Source: Bacillota bacterium (GTDB lineage: Bacteria; Bacillota; Clostridia; Peptostreptococcales; Acidaminobacteraceae). Taken from it: a stretch of 13,519 bases of DNA. The position numbers were made by a program, and so were the translations under genes. Shown here one piece after another: positions 1-6,775 of this stretch (its first letter is position 1; each line of letters begins with the position of its first letter). Below the pieces are notes generated by a model. The model was not told where the DNA came from. It saw nothing but the letters and a program-made list of their open reading frames with translations, and made no database searches. The stretch covers positions 6,551-20,069 of the forward strand of contig JAUMXJ010000002.1 of assembly GCA_030529205.1 (NCBI GenBank), written 5' to 3'.

Positions 1-180
1 GACGACGGGATATTTCAGTGCAAGATTGCTGAAACTCTGATGTTCGAGTCTGATTTCGCCTCTATAAATCTGCGCATCGGCCGCGTGGGAATCAAGACGA
101 AACAAAGTGAACGCCAAGAAGAACGCGGCGAGGAACGGTGTCGTCATTTTTTGTATGATGCGTACGATTCGTCTTCTCAT
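1..180 (-). CDS. Exported protein of unknown function, N-terminal 60 codons only
   Basis: Reading leftward from an ATG at 180, the frame stays open for exactly 60 codons to the window edge, so the C-terminus is missing. The N-terminus is a textbook signal peptide: MRRRIVRIIQK is strongly basic, followed by a hydrophobic stretch (about residues 13-29) and an A-D-A motif at residues 34-36 that fits signal peptidase I cleavage before Gln37. An AAAGG box (186-190) sits five bases before the ATG, and the gene follows the DUF4364 gene by 27 bases, so the two are probably cotranscribed. The mature start (IYRGEIRLEHQSF, then LKYPVV) has an alternating beta-strand look that reminds me of DUF3298/DUF4163 secreted domains, but too little is present to claim that. 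The product is an envelope or secreted protein; its function is unknown. Confidence 0.7.
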   Translation of the reverse strand, partial: MRRRIVRIIQKMTTPFLAAFFLAFTLFRLDSHAADAQIYRGEIRLEHQSFSNLALKYPVV

Positions 181-207
181 GTCTACCTTTCGAATGGGAG
201 CGGCGCC

Positions 208-807
208 TTATTTATCAGGCTGTTTTTCCGATTGCCTGTCTCCCTGTGCGGGATCTTCCGCATCCGCATAATTGGGAGATGTGAGGAGGTTCAACAAATC
301 TCCGTACATGAATCGGGCGTTGTTGCGCCAGTTTTCGCATATTTTTTTCGCGTCTTTATTGGTAAGAACGGAAAGCTGCAGGTACATCAAACGGTACGCG
401 CCTTCATTGATGGAAAGCTGGACATCGTACTCGTTTTTGTCCACTTTGACATATTGTGCCTGGATGTCGGTGATGCAGCTGAATGATTTTCGGCGTTCAT
501 CCACGGCGTCGTTGAGCGTTCGGCGGAGTGTTTGCGAGATATCGTTGATGAACAGTTTGACCGTATCTCTTCCGCTGTCGGTGATGATGAGGTAGACATT
601 TCCTTCGCTCTCGGTTTTTTCAATATGTCCCACCTCAATCAGCTCGTCGATATACTTGGGCAAGTCAAAATAGTTGATGACAACCTCGGCTGCAATGAAC
701 CCGGTAAGCTGTTCCCGTGTAATCGGTATATTAAAATAATCCAGTATATAGAGTATGATGACTTTCGCTCTTAAAATCTCTTCATACTTTGCTTTTAAGT
801 TGCTCAT
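208..807 (-). CDS. DUF4364 family protein, winged-helix-type putative regulator
   Basis: A protein of 199 residues from ATG 807. It resembles the DUF4364 family of small Clostridia proteins, which have a winged-helix DNA-binding look and no firmly established function. The N-terminal half (about residues 12-85) reads as helix-turn-helix plus wing: a helix AKVIILYILDYF, then IPITREQLTGF, then KYIDELIEVGHIEKTES followed by a strand pair ending VYLIITDSG. The C-terminal half is mixed alpha/beta, and the last 20 residues are polar and probably disordered. An in-frame ATG at 825 would give 6 more residues. I prefer 807 because a GGGGTGG box precedes it and because the predicted -10 box (826-831) abuts 825, placing transcription initiation near 819, downstream of that codon. 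It heads a leftward unit with the exported protein. Family recognition is from memory of sequence style, not a search. Confidence 0.85.
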   Translation of the reverse strand: MSNLKAKYEEILRAKVIILYILDYFNIPITREQLTGFIAAEVVINYFDLPKYIDELIEVGHIEKTESEGNVYLIITDSGRDTVKLFINDISQTLRRTLNDAVDERRKSFSCITDIQAQYVKVDKNEYDVQLSINEGAYRLMYLQLSVLTNKDAKKICENWRNNARFMYGDLLNLLTSPNYADAEDPAQGDRQSEKQPDK

Positions 808-825
808 TTCCACCCCGCGGTTCAT

Positions 826-854
826 ATTTTATCAAAATATTTGGATGTCTCCAA
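826..854 (-). promoter_or_regulatory. SigA-type promoter for the DUF4364 gene
   Basis: On the minus strand TTGGAG (849-854) and TAAAAT (826-831) are separated by exactly 17 bases, with a TG one base before the -10 (extended -10). Predicted transcription start is near 819, giving a short leader before the ATG at 807. The -35 lies back-to-back with where the -35 of the rightward gene should be. Confidence 0.65.
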
Positions 855-863
855 GTGGCGATA

Positions 864-889
864 TGGTATAATTATTATCTGTCAGGAGG
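864..889 (+). promoter_or_regulatory. Extended -10 promoter and strong RBS for the PAS gene
   Basis: TGGTATAAT at 864-872 is a perfect extended -10 element. No good -35 is found at 17 bases (the 844-849 hexamer is GATGTC), as is common for extended -10 promoters. AGGAGG at 884-889 is a full Shine-Dalgarno sequence four bases before the ATG at 894. The predicted start near 879 gives a very short 5' leader. Confidence 0.6.
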
Positions 890-893
890 CTCT

Positions 894-2069
894 ATGATTA
901 ACCCGAATGAAGCGATTGCGTTGCTGGATAGAACCGGAATTGTCTTGATCAAATGGTCGAACGGTTCGCAGACTTCCGCAACTTTTGTGTCTGACAATAT
1001 TTCACAGTTCGGTTATGTCCCTTCGGATTTTTATGAGGGGGAGTTCAAGGAGTATTGGAAATTTGTACACGAAGAGGATCGAGATCGGGCAAGACATGAC
1101 ATCGATGCGGCGAGAAAGCGCGCTGAGGGTGAAGAGAGCTACACGGTGGAACTCTCGTACAGAGTGCGGTGTAAGAACGGAGAAATTCGATGGGTTGAAG
1201 TGATACTTCTGTACGACAGAGGAGAAGACGGCCTGCGGGAACGCGGCTTTCTGAAGGATGTGACGCACTCCGCCAATATGATTCAGCACATGAGAGAGTC
1301 GGCGGAAAAATACAATTTTCTGTCCGAACATGTGGACGAGTTTATTTTCGTCATCGATCGATTTGATATGCTTGTCACTGCAAATTCAACGTTTTATGAG
1401 TCTTCCGCCTGTCTCGAGGGAAGCAATATATCCGGATTGATTCGACATAATTCCAAGACGCTTTACGAGTTTTTACAAGATGTTTCCAATGGAATGGATA
1501 TTGAATTGAACTTAAAAGATAAAATAGTGTATTCCAGCATTTTTGTGACAAAGCTGTCCTCAGGAAATATGTATGTGGTGATTCGGGACATGGATGAAAT
1601 TACGAAACTTCGAGAGCATTTCGATTTTATGAGAGACCGTGATTTGTCCAGCGGGCTTTTGAATCAAAATGCGCTGGAGAACTTCATTCGGGCATCCGCC
1701 GGAGATATCGGGTATCGGGTGGTCATGATCAAGGTGCTGGATTACAAGAATGAAGTGCAGAAAAACGGATTCGGTTATGCCGACCTGATTGCGGAGAAAG
1801 TGGCGGAGGTCATTGTTTCAGAATTTGCGATGTATGATGACAATATATTTCGTTCGTTCGAAGATGAATATGTGATATTCACCCGTTCCCCCATCAACAA
1901 TATTCATATTTACAATTCCAATAAAAGGTTGGCGGACCTTGTGCAATTGGAGTGGGGGGTATCGAAGCGGGGAGTGAACCTGAGAGAGCTTCTGACCGAT
2001 GCCAGATGCAATTTCAAGGAATATGACAGAGTGCTCCCGGTCGGAACCATATTCGGATTCAATCAGTGA
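894..2069 (+). CDS. PAS-domain sensor protein with degenerate GGDEF-like C-terminal domain
   Basis: A soluble protein of 391 residues from ATG 894 (AGGAGG four bases upstream); no membrane segment is seen. Residues about 14-127 are a typical PAS_3 domain plus PAC tail: YWKFVHEEDRDRAR (54-67), then a strand with RCKNGEIRWVEV (92-103), ending GFLKDVT. Residues about 141-237 look like a second, weaker PAS (IFVIDRFDMLVTANSTF; MYVVIRDMDEITKL). From about 245 the pattern follows a GGDEF domain: LSSGLLNQNALENF (251-264) matches the usual LTGLLNRRALEEF opening, and IFRSFEDEYVIF (318-329) sits where RxGGDEF is expected. The active-site loop is FEDEY, not GGDEF, so diguanylate cyclase activity is unlikely; it may be a c-di-GMP or GTP binding relic or a protein-protein module. 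It heads the rightward block and is 28 bases before pepF. Confidence 0.85.
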   Translation: MINPNEAIALLDRTGIVLIKWSNGSQTSATFVSDNISQFGYVPSDFYEGEFKEYWKFVHEEDRDRARHDIDAARKRAEGEESYTVELSYRVRCKNGEIRWVEVILLYDRGEDGLRERGFLKDVTHSANMIQHMRESAEKYNFLSEHVDEFIFVIDRFDMLVTANSTFYESSACLEGSNISGLIRHNSKTLYEFLQDVSNGMDIELNLKDKIVYSSIFVTKLSSGNMYVVIRDMDEITKLREHFDFMRDRDLSSGLLNQNALENFIRASAGDIGYRVVMIKVLDYKNEVQKNGFGYADLIAEKVAEVIVSEFAMYDDNIFRSFEDEYVIFTRSPINNIHIYNSNKRLADLVQLEWGVSKRGVNLRELLTDARCNFKEYDRVLPVGTIFGFNQ

Positions 2070-2097
2070 AAAAGAAAAATTCAAATAGGAGAATGTT

Positions 2098-3843
2098 ATG
2101 GAAAAGTACAAGTGGGATTTGACAGAAATGTTTGACGGAGATGAAGCTTTTGAAGCGGCTTTGGCGCAGTTTGCGGAAGATATGAAGGGCGTGACGAGCC
2201 GGAAGGGAACTTTGAATACGAAAGAGAACATCAAGGAGTTTCTCCTCTACAAAGAGGCGCTGGATCGAAGAGCGCAGAATATCGGTGCGTATCCTCGCCT
2301 GCGAAGCGACCTCAACACCAAGGATCCTAAGACACAGGATATGGTGACGAGAATGATTCGTGTGATGACGGAATTCGACATGCTCTCTTCGTTTGCGACT
2401 CCCGAGCTCTTGGCGGCGGATGAGTCCGTGCTCAGGGAAATAGTTGAAGAGCCGGAAATGAAGCATTTTGCACATAGACTTGACGATTTGCTCAGGGCGA
2501 AAAAACATGTCCTCAGTCCGGAGCTGGAAAACATGCTCGCCATGACAAGGCAGATTTCGAGCGCCGCGTCCAATGCGTACCGACTGCTCAAGAATGCCGA
2601 TACGGTTTATCCGGATGCTGTGGATTCGCATGGCGAAAAACATCCGCTTACGGACGGCTCTTACGGCAGATTGATTCAGTCCAAGAACCGCGAATTGAGA
2701 AGGGATGCATTCAGCAAGCTTCACAATTATCACGGAGAAAAAATCAATACATTTGCATCGCTTTTGGAAAGCGAAGTAAAAAAGAATATTTTTTATGCAA
2801 AGGCGAGAGGTCATGAATCGGCAAGACATGCCGCTTTGTTTGCCAATAATATTCCGGTGTCGGTCATGGACAAGCTGATCGACGCGGTTCATCAGAATCT
2901 CCCTGCCATCTACAAGGCGTTTGCGCTGAGAAAAAAGGCGCTCGGCGTGGATAAACTCCATCTGTACGATACCTATGTGTCCATTGCGGATTGTGAATTC
3001 AAAGTTCCGTATGAGGAAGCGAAGGACATGGTGAAGGCTGCCGTCCGGGTATACGGTCCGGATTACGCGAAAGCCGCTACAACAGGTCTTGAAACGGGAT
3101 GGGTGGATGTGTATGAGAGTGAAGGAAAGCGCGGAGGTGCATATTCCGGCGGTTCCTATGATTCCGCTCCGTACATTCTGATGAATTACAATGATACGCT
3201 CAATTCCGCCTTTACGCTGATTCACGAGTTGGGTCACTCCATGCACTCCTACTACAGCAGAAAGAATCAGAGTTTCTACAATGCCAACTACTCCATTTTC
3301 GTCGCGGAGGTCGCATCTACCTGCAATGAGTGCTTGCTCAACGACTACCTCCTCAAAACCGAAACGGATGTGGAGAAGAGAAAGTATATCCTCGGTCATT
3401 TTATAGACGGTTTCAGAGCGACTGTCTACAGACAGACCATGTTTGCGGAATTCGAACGCGATATTCATGCACATGTGGAAGCGGGCGGATCCCTGACAGC
3501 GGATTTCCTGTGCAATCACTATCTGTCACTTGTGAAACTGTACTTCGGACCGGATGTGGTCATCGATGATGAAATCAAGTACGAGTGGGCGCGCATTCCG
3601 CATTTCTATGCAAATTTCTATGTATATCAGTATGCTACAGGATTTGCGGCTGCGGTTGCTCTTTCGGATCAGGTTCTCTCCGGAAATCCGGAAGGCGCAC
3701 TTACATTCCTGTCGAGCGGCGGCAGCGATTATCCGATCAATGTGCTCCGCAATGCGGGAATCGATATGGAGACGGAAGAACCGGTCGCGAGAGCGCTTAA
3801 AGTATTCGCAAACCTGGTGGATGAATTCGAAAAACTCGTCTAG
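2098..3843 (+). CDS. pepF: Oligoendopeptidase F, M3B family zinc metallopeptidase
   Basis: A cytoplasmic zinc peptidase of 581 residues that cleaves short peptides, normally in peptide turnover. The N-terminal half is helical, opening EKYKWDLTEMFDGDEAFEAA, a form typical of PepF. The catalytic domain contains HELGH at residues 376-380 (zinc ligands His376 and His380, catalytic Glu377), with the third ligand probably Glu404 in FVAEVAST (401-408). The preceding GGSYDSAPYILMNYNDTLN (351-369) and the late IPHFYANFYVYQYATG (500-515), which carries the substrate-binding tyrosines, are family hallmarks. Length is close to the usual 590-610 residues, so the enzyme looks intact. AGGAGA (2087-2092) stands five bases before the ATG. 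There is no signal peptide. The gene lies 28 bases behind the PAS gene and 67 before nth, so cotranscription with the PAS gene is likely. Confidence 0.97.
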   Translation: MEKYKWDLTEMFDGDEAFEAALAQFAEDMKGVTSRKGTLNTKENIKEFLLYKEALDRRAQNIGAYPRLRSDLNTKDPKTQDMVTRMIRVMTEFDMLSSFATPELLAADESVLREIVEEPEMKHFAHRLDDLLRAKKHVLSPELENMLAMTRQISSAASNAYRLLKNADTVYPDAVDSHGEKHPLTDGSYGRLIQSKNRELRRDAFSKLHNYHGEKINTFASLLESEVKKNIFYAKARGHESARHAALFANNIPVSVMDKLIDAVHQNLPAIYKAFALRKKALGVDKLHLYDTYVSIADCEFKVPYEEAKDMVKAAVRVYGPDYAKAATTGLETGWVDVYESEGKRGGAYSGGSYDSAPYILMNYNDTLNSAFTLIHELGHSMHSYYSRKNQSFYNANYSIFVAEVASTCNECLLNDYLLKTETDVEKRKYILGHFIDGFRATVYRQTMFAEFERDIHAHVEAGGSLTADFLCNHYLSLVKLYFGPDVVIDDEIKYEWARIPHFYANFYVYQYATGFAAAVALSDQVLSGNPEGALTFLSSGGSDYPINVLRNAGIDMETEEPVARALKVFANLVDEFEKLV

Positions 3844-3861
3844 GGGGCATTTTCGGATGTG

Positions 3862-3877
3862 GTTTTCCGCGGAAAAC
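3862..3877. promoter_or_regulatory. Perfect 16-bp palindrome between pepF and nth
   Basis: GTTTTCCGCGGAAAAC reads identically on both strands. It begins 18 bases after the pepF stop codon. As RNA it could form only a six-pair stem with a four-base loop, and no U-tract follows, so it is a poor terminator. As DNA it spans the -35 region of the putative nth promoter, which fits an operator for a dimeric regulator. The binding protein is unknown. Confidence 0.5.
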
Positions 3878-3895
3878 TTTGGAGAAAAACTGAAA

Positions 3896-3901
3896 TATAA
3901 T
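3896..3901 (+). promoter_or_regulatory. TATAAT -10 box of a possible near-leaderless nth promoter
   Basis: A consensus TATAAT ends nine bases before the GTG start of nth. Transcription would begin at about 3908, only two or three bases before the codon. No recognisable -35 exists at the right distance (3873-3878 is AAAACT), so the promoter would be weak or activator dependent. Confidence 0.4.
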
Positions 3902-3910
3902 TTTGAATAA

Positions 3911-4555
3911 GTGAATAAGAAAAACAAAGAAATCTATCAATTGTTGTCAAAACAGCATCCCGACGCCCGGCCTGAGCTGGATTACAGAAATCCCTACGAA
4001 TTGATTGTCGCGGTGATTCTCTCCGCTCAGTGCACGGATGTCAGGGTCAACAAGGTGACAAAGGTGCTTTTTGAAAAAGCGCCGAATGCCGAGACATTAT
4101 CCGCCATGCCGCTCGAAGAGGTGCAGGAGATCGTGAGGTCCTGCGGGATTCTGCGAAAGGCGAGCTATATCAAGGAAACAGCGACAAGAATTGTCGAGGA
4201 ATACGGCGGAGAGGTCCCGGGGGTATACGAAGAGCTTGTGACATTTCCGGGCGTCAGCAGAAAGACGGCGAATGTCGTCCTTTCCGTCGGCTTCGGCGTA
4301 CCGGCTATCGCCGTGGATACCCATGTTTTTCGGGTCTCCAATCGACTCGGTATCGCGAGCGGTTCGACTGTGGAGAAGGTGGAGCGGGATTTGATGCGTG
4401 CATTTGATGATGCATTGTGGAATAAACTCCATCATCTCCTGATTTTTCACGGCAGATATGTATGCAAGTCGAGAAAGCCGGAGTGTGAAGTATGTCTGCT
4501 TGCATCGTATTGCAAGGCGTATAAGAGCAATAAGTTTGATTTTAAAGTCAAGTAG
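3911..4555 (+). CDS. nth: Endonuclease III, DNA glycosylase/AP lyase
   Basis: A base-excision-repair enzyme of 214 residues that removes oxidised pyrimidines and nicks the abasic site. The helix-hairpin-helix motif FPGVSRKTANVVLSVGF (112-128) carries the catalytic lysine (Lys118), and AVDTHVFRVSNRLG (134-147) carries the catalytic aspartate (Asp136). The C-terminal 4Fe-4S loop is complete: Cys185, Cys192, Cys195 and Cys201, spaced C-x6-C-x2-C-x5-C. Length is normal for the family. The start must be GTG 3911: an in-frame TAA directly precedes it, and the following residues (MNKKNKEIYQLL) match usual Nth N-termini. No Shine-Dalgarno sequence is present within 15 bases, which is unlike every other gene here and suggests leaderless translation or coupling. 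It is followed after 21 bases by the FtsA-like gene. Confidence 0.97.
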   Translation: MNKKNKEIYQLLSKQHPDARPELDYRNPYELIVAVILSAQCTDVRVNKVTKVLFEKAPNAETLSAMPLEEVQEIVRSCGILRKASYIKETATRIVEEYGGEVPGVYEELVTFPGVSRKTANVVLSVGFGVPAIAVDTHVFRVSNRLGIASGSTVEKVERDLMRAFDDALWNKLHHLLIFHGRYVCKSRKPECEVCLLASYCKAYKSNKFDFKVK

Positions 4556-4576
4556 CGGTTGTTTTGAGAGGTGTTT

Positions 4577-6664
4577 ATGTCGGTTGAATTGCCAAAGGAT
4601 CAATTGTTAGCATTGGATATCGGAACACGCTCGGTCATCGGGGTCATCCTGAAACCGGAGGGAGAACGCTATACCGTTGTCGATTACGAACGCGTCGAAC
4701 ATACGGAGAGGGCGATGCTGGACGGTCAGATTCACGATATCGATCAGGTGACGGATGTTGTTCGAAGCGTGGTGGATGCGCTTGCGGAGCGAAACGGCGG
4801 CACACACCAGGCGGCAATTGCCGCAGCGGGTCGCACTCTAGTCACGGAGAGGGCAATTGCGGAGATTGAGCTGGATGTCACGAAGGAAATCGACAAGGAA
4901 ATGACCGACCGATTGCAAATGCTTGCGGTTCAGAAGGCACAGAGTTTGATTGACGCATCGAGGAACGCACCGCACAGTTCTTCCGAGAGCGCTCCGCACG
5001 AGAGTGATTCTGTCGAAGATTCCGGTAAATTCAAAGGCGTAAAGAGAGCACTCTCGACGGATGATTACTACACGGTAGGGCATTCGATTATAGAGTACAG
5101 GTTGGACGGAGCACTGATTTTAAATCCGCACGGGCATAGAGGGAGTCGGCTTGCGGTCGAGATTATCGCAACCTTTCTCCCGCACATTGTCGTGGACAGT
5201 CTCTATACGGTCCTCAATCGCGCGGATTTGGAAGTGTTGAATCTCACCTTGGAACCGATTGCGGCGATGAATGTCGCAATTCCGAAGAAATTGAGATTGC
5301 TGAATCTTGCACTCGTGGATATCGGTGCGGGAACATCCGATATTGCGATTTCGCGCGACGGAACCATCCATTCTTACGGTATGGTTGCCATGGCGGGTGA
5401 CAGTATTACGGAGGTCATCGCCAATGAGTATCTTCTGGATTTTAATGCGGCTGAAAAGCTTAAAATAACGAGTTCGCACAGTAAAAAGGTGAAGTATACG
5501 GATGTCCTCGGCTTCTCTCACGAGGCTACGGCGGAGGATATTCAGAAGCGCTGTAAGAAGACGGTCCTTCTCCTTGCGGAAAAAATCGCGGACTGTATTG
5601 TCGAACTCAACGGCAAAGCTCCGTCGGCGGTTTTCTGTATCGGCGGGGGGTCTCAGCTGATCGGGCTGAAGGAAGCGCTCTGCAAAAAGTTGGGGCTTGC
5701 AAAAGATCGTGTCTCGGTCAAGACCGTCGAACAGCTCGAAATGATTTCGTTTAAGGCGCAGCCTCCGAGGGGACCGGAGTTCATCACTCCGGTCGGCATC
5801 GGGGTGACAGCTGTCGAGGAGCGAGACCACGACTTTATTCAGGTATCGGTCGGCGGAACTTCGGTTCGAATTTTCAATACCAAGAACGTACAGCTGTCCG
5901 ATGCGCTGCTCCTCAGCGGCTATAACGCCCGCAGTCTTCTCAGCGAACGCGGACCGAGCATTTTTGTGACCGTGGACGGCGTGGAGACGGAGGTCAAGGG
6001 CGTCTTCGGGGAGCCGGCGAAATTGATGGTGAACGGGCAGATCGCGGGTTTGGACCGGCCGATTTCGCACAAGGATCAGATTGTGGTATATCCGGCGACG
6101 GCGGGGGAGCAGCGCAGGCTGCGCCTCGGCGAGATCGTCAGTCTTGACGATTGCGTCTATCTCGGCGATATCGCCATAAAGACGAACGACTATATAGCGG
6201 TGGGCGGAATCAATCGAACCCCGGATTATATCCTGAAGGACGGAGATGCAATTGTCATAAAGGGCATCAAGACTGTAGCCGATCTGGCCGAGCGGGCGGA
6301 AATCGATACGCGCTACTTCGGTATAGTTCAGGCGGGAGTTGAACTTTCTCCCGATACTCCGCTGATAAAAAACACCCGCTACGATATCGTGCAGCGGACG
6401 GAGCCGGTGGAAGTGAAGCTCGGACCGGACCATCTGATCGAGGTGACCATCAACGGGCAGCGCCATGATATCCCGGACACCTCGGTTTTCGTTGATTTGT
6501 TCGACTTAATCGGCTTCGATACGAGAGGAATCGGATTCGAAAGAGACGGCGAAAAAAAGACGCTTGAGCTCTTGCTCAACGGAAAAGAAGCAGGGTTTCT
6601 GGAGCCGGTGGAAGAAGGAGACGATATCATCATTCGGTGGAAACGATTCAAGTCGGAGCAGTAA
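4577..6664 (+). CDS. FtsA/PilM-type actin-fold ATPase with repeated beta-rich C-terminal domains
   Basis: A cytoplasmic protein of 695 residues. The N-terminal 410 residues form an actin/Hsp70-type ATPase of the FtsA/PilM branch: phosphate-1 loop LDIGTRSV (13-20), phosphate-2 loop DIGAGTSD (248-255), and adenosine motif IGGGSQL (355-361), with the family segment LEPIAAMNVAIP (225-236). An SHS2-like region lies between the first two loops and holds a Ser/His-rich insertion (about 127-160). The remaining 285 residues, absent from classical FtsA (about 420 residues), contain repeated NG...GDxIxI units at about 485-505, 542-561, 585-605 and 667-686. I recall a conserved family of about 700 residues in Clostridia annotated as FtsA-domain or PilM-like proteins, with no settled role. 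No ftsZ or dcw genes and no membrane-targeting C-terminal helix are visible. ATG 4577 with AGAGG (4567-4571) is better than GTG 4571, which overlaps that site. Confidence 0.9.
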   Translation: MSVELPKDQLLALDIGTRSVIGVILKPEGERYTVVDYERVEHTERAMLDGQIHDIDQVTDVVRSVVDALAERNGGTHQAAIAAAGRTLVTERAIAEIELDVTKEIDKEMTDRLQMLAVQKAQSLIDASRNAPHSSSESAPHESDSVEDSGKFKGVKRALSTDDYYTVGHSIIEYRLDGALILNPHGHRGSRLAVEIIATFLPHIVVDSLYTVLNRADLEVLNLTLEPIAAMNVAIPKKLRLLNLALVDIGAGTSDIAISRDGTIHSYGMVAMAGDSITEVIANEYLLDFNAAEKLKITSSHSKKVKYTDVLGFSHEATAEDIQKRCKKTVLLLAEKIADCIVELNGKAPSAVFCIGGGSQLIGLKEALCKKLGLAKDRVSVKTVEQLEMISFKAQPPRGPEFITPVGIGVTAVEERDHDFIQVSVGGTSVRIFNTKNVQLSDALLLSGYNARSLLSERGPSIFVTVDGVETEVKGVFGEPAKLMVNGQIAGLDRPISHKDQIVVYPATAGEQRRLRLGEIVSLDDCVYLGDIAIKTNDYIAVGGINRTPDYILKDGDAIVIKGIKTVADLAERAEIDTRYFGIVQAGVELSPDTPLIKNTRYDIVQRTEPVEVKLGPDHLIEVTINGQRHDIPDTSVFVDLFDLIGFDTRGIGFERDGEKKTLELLLNGKEAGFLEPVEEGDDIIIRWKRFKSEQ

Positions 6665-6688
6665 GACTATTTTGTCGAATTTCAGTAA

Positions 6689-6714
6689 AATGTAAAAATA
6701 TAATTATTTACATT
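6689..6714. promoter_or_regulatory. AT-rich inverted repeat around a TATAAT sequence
   Basis: AATGTAAA (6689-6696) and TTTACATT (6707-6714) form perfect 8-bp arms around a 10-base centre containing TATAAT (6699-6704). The whole 111-base gap before the phosphatase gene is very AT-rich, with several -10-like hexamers, so the true promoter cannot be fixed. The symmetry suits an operator overlapping a promoter; there is no U-tract or GC stem to make it a terminator. Confidence 0.35.
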
Positions 6715-6775
6715 ATAAAATTTATATTTTTAATATAGTTATTGATAATGGAATATGATTGGAGTACCATACTAG

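Noticed and set aside
40..486. Plus-strand frame of 148 codons at the left edge
   Set aside because: It overlaps the signal-peptide gene and the DUF4364 gene on the other strand, both of which have ribosome binding sites and sensible products.
2059..3519. Minus-strand open frame of 486 codons opposite pepF
   Set aside because: It lies wholly over a clear M3B peptidase gene, and its product is rich in Arg, His, Ile and Phe with no domain pattern. It is an antisense shadow of the codon pattern.
4571..4579. GTG 4571 as start of the FtsA-like gene
   Set aside because: It overlaps the AGAGG ribosome binding site that correctly spaces to ATG 4577.
5120..6466. Minus-strand open frame of 448 codons opposite the FtsA-like gene
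   Set aside because: It mirrors a gene with clear ATPase motifs, the composition is abnormally Arg-rich, and no ribosome binding site or domain is seen.
894..6664. A new defence or mobile system in the central block
   Set aside because: The peptidase, endonuclease III and FtsA-domain proteins are normal chromosomal families with intact active-site motifs, and no mobile or toxin-like genes are present.
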